In this document: positions 16,492 to 23,631 of the stretch, piece by piece
Layout: each line of letters opens with the position of its first letter
Numbering within the stretch: position 1 is the stretch's first letter
Source of the DNA: CAZJJZ01 sp964546505
Lineage (GTDB): Bacteria; Patescibacteriota; Gracilibacteria; UBA1369
DNA length: 23,708 bases
Direction of reading: 5' to 3'
Assembly: GCA_964546505.1 (NCBI GenBank)
Contig: CAZJJZ010000023.1
Span: 1-23,708, forward strand
Notes under the pieces: generated by a model
Told to the model about the DNA's origin: nothing
Database searches by the model: none
What the model saw: only the letters and a program-made list of their open reading frames with translations
Program-made: the position numbers and the translations under genes

Positions 16492-16989
16492 TTACTCTTG
16501 TTTTGGGGTTGATGGTTTACCACCTTCTGTGTTTGTACTTGTTGTATTTTGTGTGTTTTGTTCTTCTATCTTGGTGTTAGAATTACCGGATTCATTGAGT
16601 TTAAGGGTTTGTTCGATGATTCCGCGGACAATGACCCAGGAAAAAATAATTACTAATAGGCCAATGATAGCCCATTTAACCGCTTCTTTGGCTTTGTCGG
16701 CGTTTTTGGGATTACTGGCACTGGTGACATAAAATAAACCGGCAACTGCCAGAACAATTACCGCTACCGGAGCAGCCACATAAATTAGGCCTCCGGCCAG
16801 TATTTGTAAAACGAAATTGCCGTAAGTCGCAGGAGCGCGATTGCTGTCTTCAGATTTTTTGACAATGGTGCCAGGTGCATAAGTTGGCTTCAAATCATCC
16901 TTCAAAGTTACCTGGGCAAAAGCAAAGTTGAAACTGCCGAATAGTGCGAGGGTGAGAAAAATGGATTTTATAAAGTTGTTTTTTTTCAT
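16492..16989 (-). CDS. VirB2/TrbC-like pilin-type membrane protein (paralog 1)
   Basis: A 165-residue secreted or membrane protein with a Sec signal peptide (1-25, cleavage after AFA) and two membrane helices (about 63-89 and 103-123) joined by a short basic loop containing SASNPKNADKAKEAVKW. This two-helix plus loop pattern is that of VirB2/TrbC type IV secretion pilins. It is the last of five tandem paralogs. The hydrophilic tail is rich in Asn, Thr and Glu and ends in EGGKPSTPKQE, very like the end of its neighbour. Its start overlaps the upstream stop by 4 nt. No conjugation gene is nearby, so the role is unknown; a membrane subunit or pilin is the best guess. Confidence 0.75.
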   Translation of the reverse strand: MKKNNFIKSIFLTLALFGSFNFAFAQVTLKDDLKPTYAPGTIVKKSEDSNRAPATYGNFVLQILAGGLIYVAAPVAVIVLAVAGLFYVTSASNPKNADKAKEAVKWAIIGLLVIIFSWVIVRGIIEQTLKLNESGNSNTKIEEQNTQNTTSTNTEGGKPSTPKQE

Positions 16990-17546
16990 GATTCTGTTTG
17001 AGGTGCTGTAGAAGGATTACCGCCTTCTGTTTTATTACCACTAGCTGGAACAGCAGCTTGTCCACTTGGCCCAGTCTGCACCACTCCTGTTCCCGGATTA
17101 AAGACCTGCAATTCGGAAACTCCCAAAACAATGGCGTATGAAGCCGCAATTACCACAAGTCCGATAATCGCAAAGGTGAGTGTGCTTTTGCCTTTGTCAA
17201 CCATTTTGGTGTCGCCCCGGGCGGTGGCCATTAAGTAGCCGCCGTAAGTGAGAATACCCAAAGTGATGGCGCCGGTGATATTGAGGATGATTTTGATGAT
17301 GGCGGCGATGGAGACAGCCCAGGATGTTTGTGGTAGGGCTTGTACAGCCGCTAATTTGGAGCCGGTTAGGGGTTTTGCTTCTTTACCCTCACCGACTGTA
17401 TATTGAAATCCACGGAGATAGTCATCAGCATTGGGTTTGGTCGTGTCGGCCATTGCGATCTGTGGAATTTGGACAAAAGAAATGAGGCCAAGGATGGTGA
17501 TGGCGAAAAAAATAGACGCCTTTAATTTTTGCAAAAGCTGTTTCAT
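16986..17546 (-). CDS. VirB2/TrbC-like pilin-type membrane protein (paralog 2)
   Basis: 186 residues: a signal peptide (1-33, cleavage after AMA), a linker of about 40 residues, helix 1 (about 80-107) ending in TYGGYLMATARGD, a loop TKMVDKGKSTLTF, and helix 2 (about 122-143). The Gly-Gly before the loop and the KGK after it recur in the other paralogs. A hydrophilic Gly/Pro/Thr-rich tail ends in EGGNPSTAPQTES, matching the tail of paralog 1. Both ends overlap the neighbouring genes by 4 nt, indicating coupled translation. No cysteines. Confidence 0.76.
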   Translation of the reverse strand: MKQLLQKLKASIFFAITILGLISFVQIPQIAMADTTKPNADDYLRGFQYTVGEGKEAKPLTGSKLAAVQALPQTSWAVSIAAIIKIILNITGAITLGILTYGGYLMATARGDTKMVDKGKSTLTFAIIGLVVIAASYAIVLGVSELQVFNPGTGVVQTGPSGQAAVPASGNKTEGGNPSTAPQTES

Positions 17547-17974
17547 TTAATATTGTTGGGTAAAGCGGAAATAATGGCCACTATGCCATAAGAAAGTAGT
17601 GAAAGTAATAGTCCAATCAGGGCGAAAGTAATTGTTTTTTTACCTTTTTTAAATTTTTCTTCTTCGCCTTGTGCAGTGATCATTTGTAATCCTCCAAAAA
17701 TCACAAACAGCAATGAAAGCGAAGAGGTGATGCCAATAACTAGTGAGGCGATACTTGGTAAAATTTGTTCTTGTAAGGCATTTCCGGCATTTTCTGCGGT
17801 TGGGATGGCGATCTGAGCGTCTTTGGTATTGGCACCGGGTGGTATAATGGGTGGTTGTACAACGCGAGGTGTGGAATCTTTGGCGGATGCAGGTGGGTCT
17901 ACTGCGATTGCAAAAGAAAAATTGCCCAAAAGCAGCAAGCTGATTAATCCGAATGTGAGAATTTTTTTGAGCAT
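17543..17974 (-). CDS. VirB2/TrbC-like pilin-type membrane protein (paralog 3)
   Basis: The shortest member, 143 residues: a signal peptide (1-24, cleavage after AIA), a Pro-rich linker (VVQPPIIPPGA), helix 1 (about 75-98) ending FGGLQMITAQGE, loop EEKFKKGKKTITF, and helix 2 (about 112-135). It has no long C-terminal tail, so it is closest to a minimal VirB2-like pilin. The gene ends 4 nt inside the next and begins one base after the previous stop. No Shine-Dalgarno is visible. Confidence 0.77.
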   Translation of the reverse strand: MLKKILTFGLISLLLLGNFSFAIAVDPPASAKDSTPRVVQPPIIPPGANTKDAQIAIPTAENAGNALQEQILPSIASLVIGITSSLSLLFVIFGGLQMITAQGEEEKFKKGKKTITFALIGLLLSLLSYGIVAIISALPNNIK

Positions 17975-17975
17975 T

Positions 17976-18764
17976 TTACCAGGTAAAAAAGTTAGGATTG
18001 ATGGTGTAGAGAATGACTGCGGAAAGAAACAGCACGATTAAACCCGTCAGAGATTTGGTAATTAATTCTTTGGCTTTGGCCATTTTATTGGCGTCGCCGC
18101 CGGCAGAAGCCACTTGAATGCCGCCGATGATCATCAGGAGAACCGCCAGGATGCCACCTAGGCCGGCGGCGTATTGATACAAAGCTCCGATGTAAACATA
18201 TAGGAGGTTAGTGCCACTTGGCGCAGTGAAAACTTGGACGTATTCGCAGGTGGTAACGGTGGAGTCGTTGGATTGGCCATCTGATGCAGTACATTGATCT
18301 ACCTCTACATATTCACTATAACAATTACGGAAAGAAGTTGAAGGTTTGCCATCTACTGTGGTCTTGGTTGTGGTACAGACTGTTTTTCTGGCGCAGTTTT
18401 TGATTGATGTTTTATTGCTAACCGCTATAGGTTCCTCTGTAATTACCACTATATCTTTTAACTCTGTTGTTGTTCTAATGTCTTTACATTGTTTATTTTT
18501 TGCTGTTGTTGCGTCTTTACATTGATCAGTTTTATTGTTATTTTCAATCAGACATTTTCTCAAAGCACTATCAGCCAGGGCACATTTTTCATTTGTTGCC
18601 ACATAATCCAAATTGTTCAAATCAGGACATTGAATGCCATTACTGTTTGTTGTGGTTGGAGAAGCATCACTCGGCTTTCCGATCTCCTGCGCCAAAGCCA
18701 AATTAATATTAAGCAAAGCACTCAAAGTTATTAAAGCCACTAATTTTACAATTTTGCTATTCAT
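17976..18764 (-). CDS. VirB2/TrbC-like membrane protein with cysteine-rich extracytoplasmic domain (paralog 4)
   Basis: 262 residues. A signal peptide (1-25, cleavage after ALA) is followed by a unique extracytoplasmic domain of about 160 residues with ten cysteines (46, 61, 71, 82, 93, 124, 130, 148, 158, 173), an even number compatible with five disulfides. Then come the two paralog helices (about 187-220 and 235-256) around the loop ASAGGDANKMAKAKELITK. The domain is Thr/Asn/Lys-rich and I do not recognise it. It may be a decorated, minor version of the pilin-like subunit that faces the outside. The stop and start of adjacent genes touch (one-base overlap upstream, one-base gap downstream). 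Confidence 0.77.
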   Translation of the reverse strand: MNSKIVKLVALITLSALLNINLALAQEIGKPSDASPTTTNSNGIQCPDLNNLDYVATNEKCALADSALRKCLIENNNKTDQCKDATTAKNKQCKDIRTTTELKDIVVITEEPIAVSNKTSIKNCARKTVCTTTKTTVDGKPSTSFRNCYSEYVEVDQCTASDGQSNDSTVTTCEYVQVFTAPSGTNLLYVYIGALYQYAAGLGGILAVLLMIIGGIQVASAGGDANKMAKAKELITKSLTGLIVLFLSAVILYTINPNFFTW

Positions 18765-19363
18765 CAGTTGAAAGTTTCAAAGAATAGGTTTTGGACAAAT
18801 GCAACTATGAAAAACGCAGTAAAGGTGATCACTATGCCAAATATTGAATATTTGATAAATTCTTTACCTTTATTGATTTGTTCAGTATTTCCTGCAGAAG
18901 CAATCATCATAAAACCTCCCACTACAATCCCCAGTAAAGCCAAAGAACCAATGGTATAGGCAATAAAATTGATGATTTTGATGATGAAATTGGCGGCGGG
19001 GTTGGTACTGTTTCGGTAGCTTTGATTTTGCACTCCTTCAGAAATAGCGGTATCACCTTTTACTTGTAAACTTCCTAGATTAAAGGCTTTACCTGTGTTT
19101 TCTTCTTCAGTTAAGCTTCTTGTTGTGTTTTGTGAGGTGTAATCTGAGGATTTATTTGCTGCTTTACCCGCTGCTTCACCTGCTGCTTCATTTGCGGCAG
19201 CATTGCTAGCGGCATTATCGGGTTCTGGAGTTTTCTTCAAAATAATAGTATCCTGCGCCCCCGCTACCACTGGTACCAAAACACAAGCCAAAATTGTCAT
19301 GGCCAGAATTTTTTTCCACCAGAACCAGAAAATTTGTTCCACGCTGTTTTTGGCAGTGGTCAT
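18764..19363 (-). CDS. VirB2/TrbC-like pilin-type membrane protein (paralog 5)
   Basis: 199 residues: an aromatic N-terminus (FWFWWKK) and signal peptide (cleavage after AGA, about 36), an Ala/Asn/Glu low-complexity linker of about 25 residues (near 51-75), then helix 1 (about 125-155) ending VVGGFMMIASAGN, loop TEQINKGKEFIKY and helix 2 (about 170-194). GG, SAG and KGK positions match the other paralogs. It is the first of the five after pilT, 5 nt from its stop, so cotranscription with the ATPase gene is very likely. Confidence 0.76.
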   Translation of the reverse strand: MTTAKNSVEQIFWFWWKKILAMTILACVLVPVVAGAQDTIILKKTPEPDNAASNAAANEAAGEAAGKAANKSSDYTSQNTTRSLTEEENTGKAFNLGSLQVKGDTAISEGVQNQSYRNSTNPAANFIIKIINFIAYTIGSLALLGIVVGGFMMIASAGNTEQINKGKEFIKYSIFGIVITFTAFFIVAFVQNLFFETFN

Positions 19364-19368
19364 AAAGA

Positions 19369-20421
19369 TTAGGTTTGATTAGTGTCAAATTCTGCAGGAA
19401 TATTGGACAGGGCGGTTTCTTCATCGATAATTCCGGCCTCCAAGAGATCAGTAATGGATTTTTTCATGGTTTGCATGCCTTCTTTGGAGCCGGTTTCAAT
19501 AGCAGAATTGAGCTGATGAGTCTTGTTTTTACGAATCATATTGGCCACAGCATTGTTGTTGAGCATAATTTCCAAACCGGCCACGCGTCCATTGCCTTCT
19601 TTGGTGCGTAGTAAAGTCTGCCAAATTACTGCTCGCAAGCTTTCTGAAAGCTGCATACGAATTTGATTTTGTTGACTGGTTGGAAAAGCATCAATAATAC
19701 GGTCGATGGATTTGGCTGCGCCATTGGTATGCAAAGTGGCAAAAACTAAATGTCCGGTTTCCGCAGCAGTTAAAGCTAAAGCAATTGTTTCCAAGTCACG
19801 CATTTCACCCACTAGAATGACGTCCGGATCTTCACGCAGGGCAGAACGTAAAGCTTTGGAAAAGCTTTGTGTATGAGTGCCAACTTCTCTTTGTTCAAAA
19901 TAAGATTTCTTATTCTCATGAATATATTCAATTGGATCTTCAATGGTAATGATATGAAGAGCTTCATTGTCATTGATTTCATTGATCATCGCGGCCAAGG
20001 TGGTGGATTTACCGGATCCGGTTGGTCCGGTCACCAACACCAAACCATTGGGGAAATTACAAATATTACGCACTTGATCGGGCAGACCTAACTCGTCCAA
20101 AGTCAACACCTGTTCGGGAATGACACGGAAGGTAGCGCCAATACCTTTTCTCTGGACAAAGATATTTACTCTGAAACGGGAAATGCCTGGTACATCCAAA
20201 GAAAAATCATAATCCAATGTTTTGGCGAAAATTTCTTTTTGCTCGGGTGTCAGAATTTCCAAAAGATACTCCTCAGCGGTTTTTTTGTTTAAAATGGGGT
20301 GTTCTTCGATTTGTACCAATTCTCCATTGATCCGTAAAACGGGTTTGCAGCCGGTAGAAATGTAGATGTCAGAAGCTTTGTATTGGACTGCGGTACGGAA
20401 AATTTTGTCTAATTGAGCCAT
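19369..20421 (-). CDS. pilT: Type IV pilus retraction ATPase PilT
   Basis: A hexameric cytoplasmic ATPase that drives pilus depolymerisation and twitching motility or DNA uptake. 350 residues, normal length. Walker A GPTGSGKST (132-140), Asp box ITIEDPIEY (about 158-166), Walker B VILVGEMRD (201-209) and His box LVFATLHTN (225-233) are intact. A variant of the PilT-specific AIRNLIRE motif, AVANMIRK, lies at 291-298, which favours PilT over PilB. It is encoded on the opposite strand from pilN/O/C, follows the 189-residue protein by 45 nt, and is followed within 5 nt by five VirB2-like genes. No separate promoter was found in the short gap. Confidence 0.95.
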   Translation of the reverse strand: MAQLDKIFRTAVQYKASDIYISTGCKPVLRINGELVQIEEHPILNKKTAEEYLLEILTPEQKEIFAKTLDYDFSLDVPGISRFRVNIFVQRKGIGATFRVIPEQVLTLDELGLPDQVRNICNFPNGLVLVTGPTGSGKSTTLAAMINEINDNEALHIITIEDPIEYIHENKKSYFEQREVGTHTQSFSKALRSALREDPDVILVGEMRDLETIALALTAAETGHLVFATLHTNGAAKSIDRIIDAFPTSQQNQIRMQLSESLRAVIWQTLLRTKEGNGRVAGLEIMLNNNAVANMIRKNKTHQLNSAIETGSKEGMQTMKKSITDLLEAGIIDEETALSNIPAEFDTNQT

Positions 20422-20466
20422 AATTTTTGTTTTTTATTTTGCCTGATTGTTTTTTGTTTTTTTGAA

Positions 20467-21036
20467 TTAGAGGTCTACTCCTTCATCCAGGGTTTCGTCG
20501 TCTAATTTGGGTAAGACATTTTCTATGGCCGCCCATTCAGTATCTTCATGTTCGGGTACGATAATAGTGACGCGATCTCCGATTTCAGCTTTGAAATAAG
20601 TAACTGAAGCAAGTAATACTTTGTAAGATTTTCCGCTGGCAATAACTCGATATTGACCATCGTCATAAGTGAGAGTGCCGACAATTTTGCGTCTTTCGAT
20701 GGGACCGATTTGTTTGTAGATGAAACTGCCGTCGTCTGAAATGGTTAATTTCAAGACATCGCCAGGAACCAGTTTAGATTTGGACGCGTAATTTGCTGGT
20801 ACGGAATACATTTTTTTGTCTGGACCCATCATGTTTTGACCATCAAAAACACCTTCGATGATATGGCCTTCAGAAGTTTTCTTGCTGCCGCTGACAACTT
20901 TGTCAGTCAATTTGGTGGCGCTGGGCAAACTGTCTTTGCCCACAATTTCCATTAATAATTGCTTGGCTGAACGAATTGATGATTCAGCACTTTCCAGTAT
21001 TTCTTTAAGTAGGGCGATTTTTGAGGATTGAGACAT
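20467..21036 (-). CDS. Conserved CPR protein of unknown function (189 aa)
   Basis: A soluble 189-residue protein with no signal peptide or membrane segment. The N-terminal 35 residues form an amphipathic helix (ALLKEILESAESSIRSAKQL). The rest is beta-rich, with the segment EGVFDGQNMMGPDKKMYSVP (about 61-80) followed by NYASKSKLVPGDVLKL and a second strand-rich part that ends in an acidic tail. I associate the FDGQNMMG...YSVPANYASKSKLV pattern with a protein family widespread in Patescibacteria, but I know no function; the fold may be OB- or SH3-like. It has its own promoter (21068-21096) and heads the operon with pilT and the VirB2-like genes. Confidence 0.75.
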   Translation of the reverse strand: MSQSSKIALLKEILESAESSIRSAKQLLMEIVGKDSLPSATKLTDKVVSGSKKTSEGHIIEGVFDGQNMMGPDKKMYSVPANYASKSKLVPGDVLKLTISDDGSFIYKQIGPIERRKIVGTLTYDDGQYRVIASGKSYKVLLASVTYFKAEIGDRVTIIVPEHEDTEWAAIENVLPKLDDETLDEGVDL

Positions 21037-21067
21037 GTTAATTAGTTTATTTTTATTTCTCTGACTT

Positions 21068-21096
21068 ATTATAGCAAAAAAAGCGGATTATCACAA
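21068..21096 (-). promoter_or_regulatory. Promoter of the 189-aa protein/pilT/VirB2-like operon
   Basis: On the minus strand TTGTGA (21091-21096), a 17-nt spacer and extended -10 TGCTATAAT (TATAAT at 21068-21073). Predicted start near 21061, leader about 24 nt. The T7 in the spacer is also the T tract of the upstream terminator. The 15-mer TTTTTTTGCTATAAT is identical to that at 591-605. Confidence 0.65.
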
Positions 21097-21099
21097 TCC
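21076..21099 (-). terminator. Rho-independent terminator after sbp, overlapping the next promoter
   Basis: Minus-strand hairpin GGATT-(5 nt)-AATCC (21085-21099) followed by GC and seven T (21082-21076). It would end the ftsQ-sbp transcript. A second hairpin, TCTGGT/ACCAGA (21115-21131), lies directly at the sbp stop but has no T tract. Confidence 0.55.
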
Positions 21100-21131
21100 A
21101 GTCTTCCTGAAATGTCTGGTTTTTCACCAGA

Positions 21132-21488
21132 TTATTCTTTTTTCTTTTTGAGCACCCAGTTTTCTATCATATAGCGGCGAGTAATTCCAATGTTGGTGAT
21201 GATTCTAAAGGTGAATACAAAGGCAGCCGCCAGATACAAATCCAAACCCAGTTTATCACCCAAAATGGTGATAAAGATTGATAACAGGATGTTAAAGCCT
21301 AAACCGGTAATGAAAATTAAGGCGTCAAATTTGTCATGAGTGGCCTCCGCCCGTACCGCGCCAAAAAGAGCATCTAAAATACCCATAATGATTACCGCCG
21401 AATATTTGGTTAATTCGACAGGGATACTGACATTCAAACTGAAGCCAACCAGTAACCCGATAAAGATACCCAAGAATGCCCAAATCAT
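21132..21488 (-). CDS. sbp: Small basic protein Sbp (DUF1290)
   Basis: A 118-residue membrane protein with about four hydrophobic helices (residues 1-20, 25-45, 52-75, 80-100) and a basic C-terminus (KKKK). The pattern VIIMGILDALFGAVRA, then FITGLGFNILLSIFIT, LGLDLYLAAAFVFTFRI and a final NIGITRRYMIENW closely follows Bacillus Sbp (DUF1290), encoded between divIB and ftsA in Bacillus. Its molecular role is not established. It starts one base from the ftsQ stop, as in the Bacillus order, which supports both assignments and suggests a link to cell division. The ftsA/ftsZ genes expected next are absent here. Confidence 0.88.
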   Translation of the reverse strand: MIWAFLGIFIGLLVGFSLNVSIPVELTKYSAVIIMGILDALFGAVRAEATHDKFDALIFITGLGFNILLSIFITILGDKLGLDLYLAAAFVFTFRIITNIGITRRYMIENWVLKKKKE

Positions 21489-21489
21489 G

Positions 21490-22398
21490 TTAACGAGGTT
21501 TAAAAATCACTTTTTCTGCATCCGTTCCAGCTATGCGTAAGTCTATATATTCTGGTGGATTTTTGTAAATATCCAGTTTTGGTAAAGCTCTTTTTAGCTT
21601 GTCAATTTGCTGGATCATGTTATTGCTCTGTTCGCTGTAATTCATGTCAAACCAGATGGAGATGCCATTTTCTGTGCGTAAGCGGATTTCCCTCGCAGTT
21701 TTGAGGTAAATGGCTTCCACTATTCTTAAGCCAAATTTTTCTTCAAATAGATTGATAGTTTTGAGGATATAATCCAGAGCGGCAGCTTTGATAGGTCTGC
21801 TGCCCAATTCAAAAGCTTGATTGTTTTCAATCACGATGTAGGGTAAATCCGGATTTTCGTCATTTTCTTGAGTAATGATTCCCTCTGTATTGATTAAGTA
21901 TTTTTTGGTGGTGCGAATGCCGTCTGAACCGCTGATGATGGCCGTGATATTGGCAATTTGGGGAAGTTTTTCGACTTTGACAATTAAGCTATTGGGAAAT
22001 TGTCGTGAGAGGCTGATTTGGCCATAGATCGGTGCTATCGCTTTGATTTTTTCGATCAAGGCTTTTTGGTTGATGAATAAGAGATTTTGATCCCTTAATT
22101 CTTGGTTTAACAAATCATTGAGAGCTAAGTTAGTGGTGATTACTGTGCCGTCCTCTTGAACTTCGTATTGTTGAATCAAGAATATTCCTGAAAAAAAGAC
22201 CAAATAAACCGTTACAATTACACAGATTAGGCTAGTGAGGAGGAATAGCAGTCGGCCTAGTTTATTGGGTTTCGTTCTGCTGATTCTGGCCGGCGGTTGC
22301 AGGCTTTTTTGTAAATTCTGTTTTTTTAATTTGTGGTTTTTCTTGAAACCTTCAAGTGGCGTGCGTTGATGGTAGGGCGTGCTGGTGGTGCTAATCAA
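21490..22398 (-). CDS. ftsQ: Cell division protein FtsQ/DivIB
   Basis: A bitopic division protein that joins the FtsL/FtsB complex at mid-cell. 302 residues: a basic cytoplasmic N-terminus, one membrane helix (about 48-70), a POTRA domain (about 76-145) with YEVQEDGTVITTNLAL and RQFPNSLIVKVEK, and a beta-rich FtsQ domain to residue 302. No ATG exists upstream of the membrane helix in this frame; the best start is the TTG at 22398, which overlaps the TGA of a 31-codon ORF (TTGA), an overlap suggestive of coupled translation. The following gene is sbp, one base away. Confidence 0.88.
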   Translation of the reverse strand: MISTTSTPYHQRTPLEGFKKNHKLKKQNLQKSLQPPARISRTKPNKLGRLLFLLTSLICVIVTVYLVFFSGIFLIQQYEVQEDGTVITTNLALNDLLNQELRDQNLLFINQKALIEKIKAIAPIYGQISLSRQFPNSLIVKVEKLPQIANITAIISGSDGIRTTKKYLINTEGIITQENDENPDLPYIVIENNQAFELGSRPIKAAALDYILKTINLFEEKFGLRIVEAIYLKTAREIRLRTENGISIWFDMNYSEQSNNMIQQIDKLKRALPKLDIYKNPPEYIDLRIAGTDAEKVIFKPR

Positions 22399-22490
22399 GC
22401 TGCTGTTCGGAAAAACTGCCAGCCTTTTTTGGGCTTGACGGTGGGTTTTTCTTTTTTAGGTTTGCGCTTTTTGGGGATGAATAGCCCCAT
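22395..22490 (-). CDS. Possible small basic peptide (31 aa) upstream of ftsQ
   Basis: ATG at 22490 to TGA at 22395. The peptide starts MGLFIPKKRKPKKEKP, is strongly basic, and ends in QFFRTAA. Its stop overlaps the TTG start of ftsQ by two bases. It could be a genuine small gene, a leader whose translation feeds ftsQ, or the true FtsQ N-terminus separated by a frameshift. No homology judgement is possible. Confidence 0.35.
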   Translation of the reverse strand: MGLFIPKKRKPKKEKPTVKPKKGWQFFRTAA

Positions 22491-22512
22491 AACATTTCTT
22501 TAACAAATTGTG

Positions 22513-23631
22513 CTAAAGATATAGCATGGCCGGAATGGTGACAAGTATCAATCCACCAAAAATAATTGCCATTTGCCAAACAAGTCTTCTATTTCCAAAG
22601 ACTATCACTGTAAAAACTTTCTGAATCATGTTGAGCAAGATCACTCCGAGAATAATATTTTTGGCTAAATCCAATGTCATGGCTGTTCCAGCAATTTGGC
22701 TTGTAGAAACGATAATCGGGTCGTCTACTGCAAAAAAGGCCATTAAACCTGCTAAGACATAGTACCAGCTCAGATTAGCGTAAGCCAAAACCACATTAGC
22801 TACAACGAAAGTAAGAGTCAGGATAATGGCGAATTTAATTGCCGTTGTGAGTTTGAAGGGGGATTCTAGAGTCTTGGTTAAATCTTGAATTTCAGCATTA
22901 TTATCGGCATTTTTTTTGTCTGTAAAAATGACTACAAAACCTGCAGCCAATAAGTATAAAGTCAGCACGTTCATGGGTATGAACAGTCTTTGAAACAGAT
23001 CTTTATTTAAAGCTTGAATCAGGATGAAAAGTTTAAAAAAACTGGAGGCGCAGGCCAGTACTATACCAGCTACATAGGGTTTGGTAACTAAGATGTTTTC
23101 CTTGCTCTGATTGGCTAAAGTAAGCGAAGTGAGTGTGCTGGAATAAAAGCCACCGATAAAGCCGGTTAAAGCAATCCCTTTTTTATTTCCCAGGAAGCGG
23201 ATGAGAATATACCCCAGAAAACTGATCGCCGACACTATTACCACGATTAACCAGATATTATAGGGATTGAGGATGGTTAATTGCGAAGCTTTTTCTGGTA
23301 GATTGGTATAGAGAGAGATAAAATCGATAACCGTGCTGTCATAAGAGACATTTGGCAGAAAGGGAAGAATGACAAAAGAAATCACCAAAAATTTGATGGC
23401 ATCGATTATTTCATTGGAAGAAATTTTGGAAGCGGCTTGATGCAAATATTCTTTGATGGAGAGTATTAGGGTGGTGGTGACCGCAATGACTATCGGTACA
23501 ATGATGGGCGTAATCATTGCCAATGCACCTAAACAAAAGACGATTAAAGTACTGATTTCAGTTTTGAAATTAATTCTTTTTTGGGTGAAGACAAAGTTAC
23601 TAAATGGGATGAGTAAAAAAAGCGATACCAA
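22513..23631 (-). CDS. DUF4010/MgtC-type membrane protein, N-terminus missing
   Basis: A very hydrophobic protein with about ten membrane helices. Its start aligns to the middle of the usual MgtC-type N-domain: KTEISTLIVFCLGAL is near the start, whereas family members typically carry some 70-80 residues before it, with a GLERE motif. The C-terminal DUF4010 domain is clear: NPYNIWLIVVIVSAISFLGY, then GFIGGFYSSTLTSLTLANQS. Function of DUF4010 proteins is unknown; MgtC relatives are linked to Mg2+ limitation and growth control. No ATG begins this frame; TTG at 23631 is the formal start and lies inside the end of the serB-like gene. It may be a truncated gene. Confidence 0.72.
   Translation of the reverse strand: MVSLFLLIPFSNFVFTQKRINFKTEISTLIVFCLGALAMITPIIVPIVIAVTTTLILSIKEYLHQAASKISSNEIIDAIKFLVISFVILPFLPNVSYDSTVIDFISLYTNLPEKASQLTILNPYNIWLIVVIVSAISFLGYILIRFLGNKKGIALTGFIGGFYSSTLTSLTLANQSKENILVTKPYVAGIVLACASSFFKLFILIQALNKDLFQRLFIPMNVLTLYLLAAGFVVIFTDKKNADNNAEIQDLTKTLESPFKLTTAIKFAIILTLTFVVANVVLAYANLSWYYVLAGLMAFFAVDDPIIVSTSQIAGTAMTLDLAKNIILGVILLNMIQKVFTVIVFGNRRLVWQMAIIFGGLILVTIPAMLYL

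Noticed and set aside
16492..19363. Conjugative type IV secretion locus
   Set aside because: VirB2-like genes are present but no VirB4, VirB6, VirB8-10, coupling protein or relaxase is found in the window.
22391..22579. 62-codon minus-strand ORF overlapping the DUF4010 gene end and the ftsQ upstream region
   Set aside because: Its first half is an out-of-frame reading of the DUF4010 3' end; the ORF starting at 22490 in another frame, with stop-start coupling to ftsQ, is more plausible.
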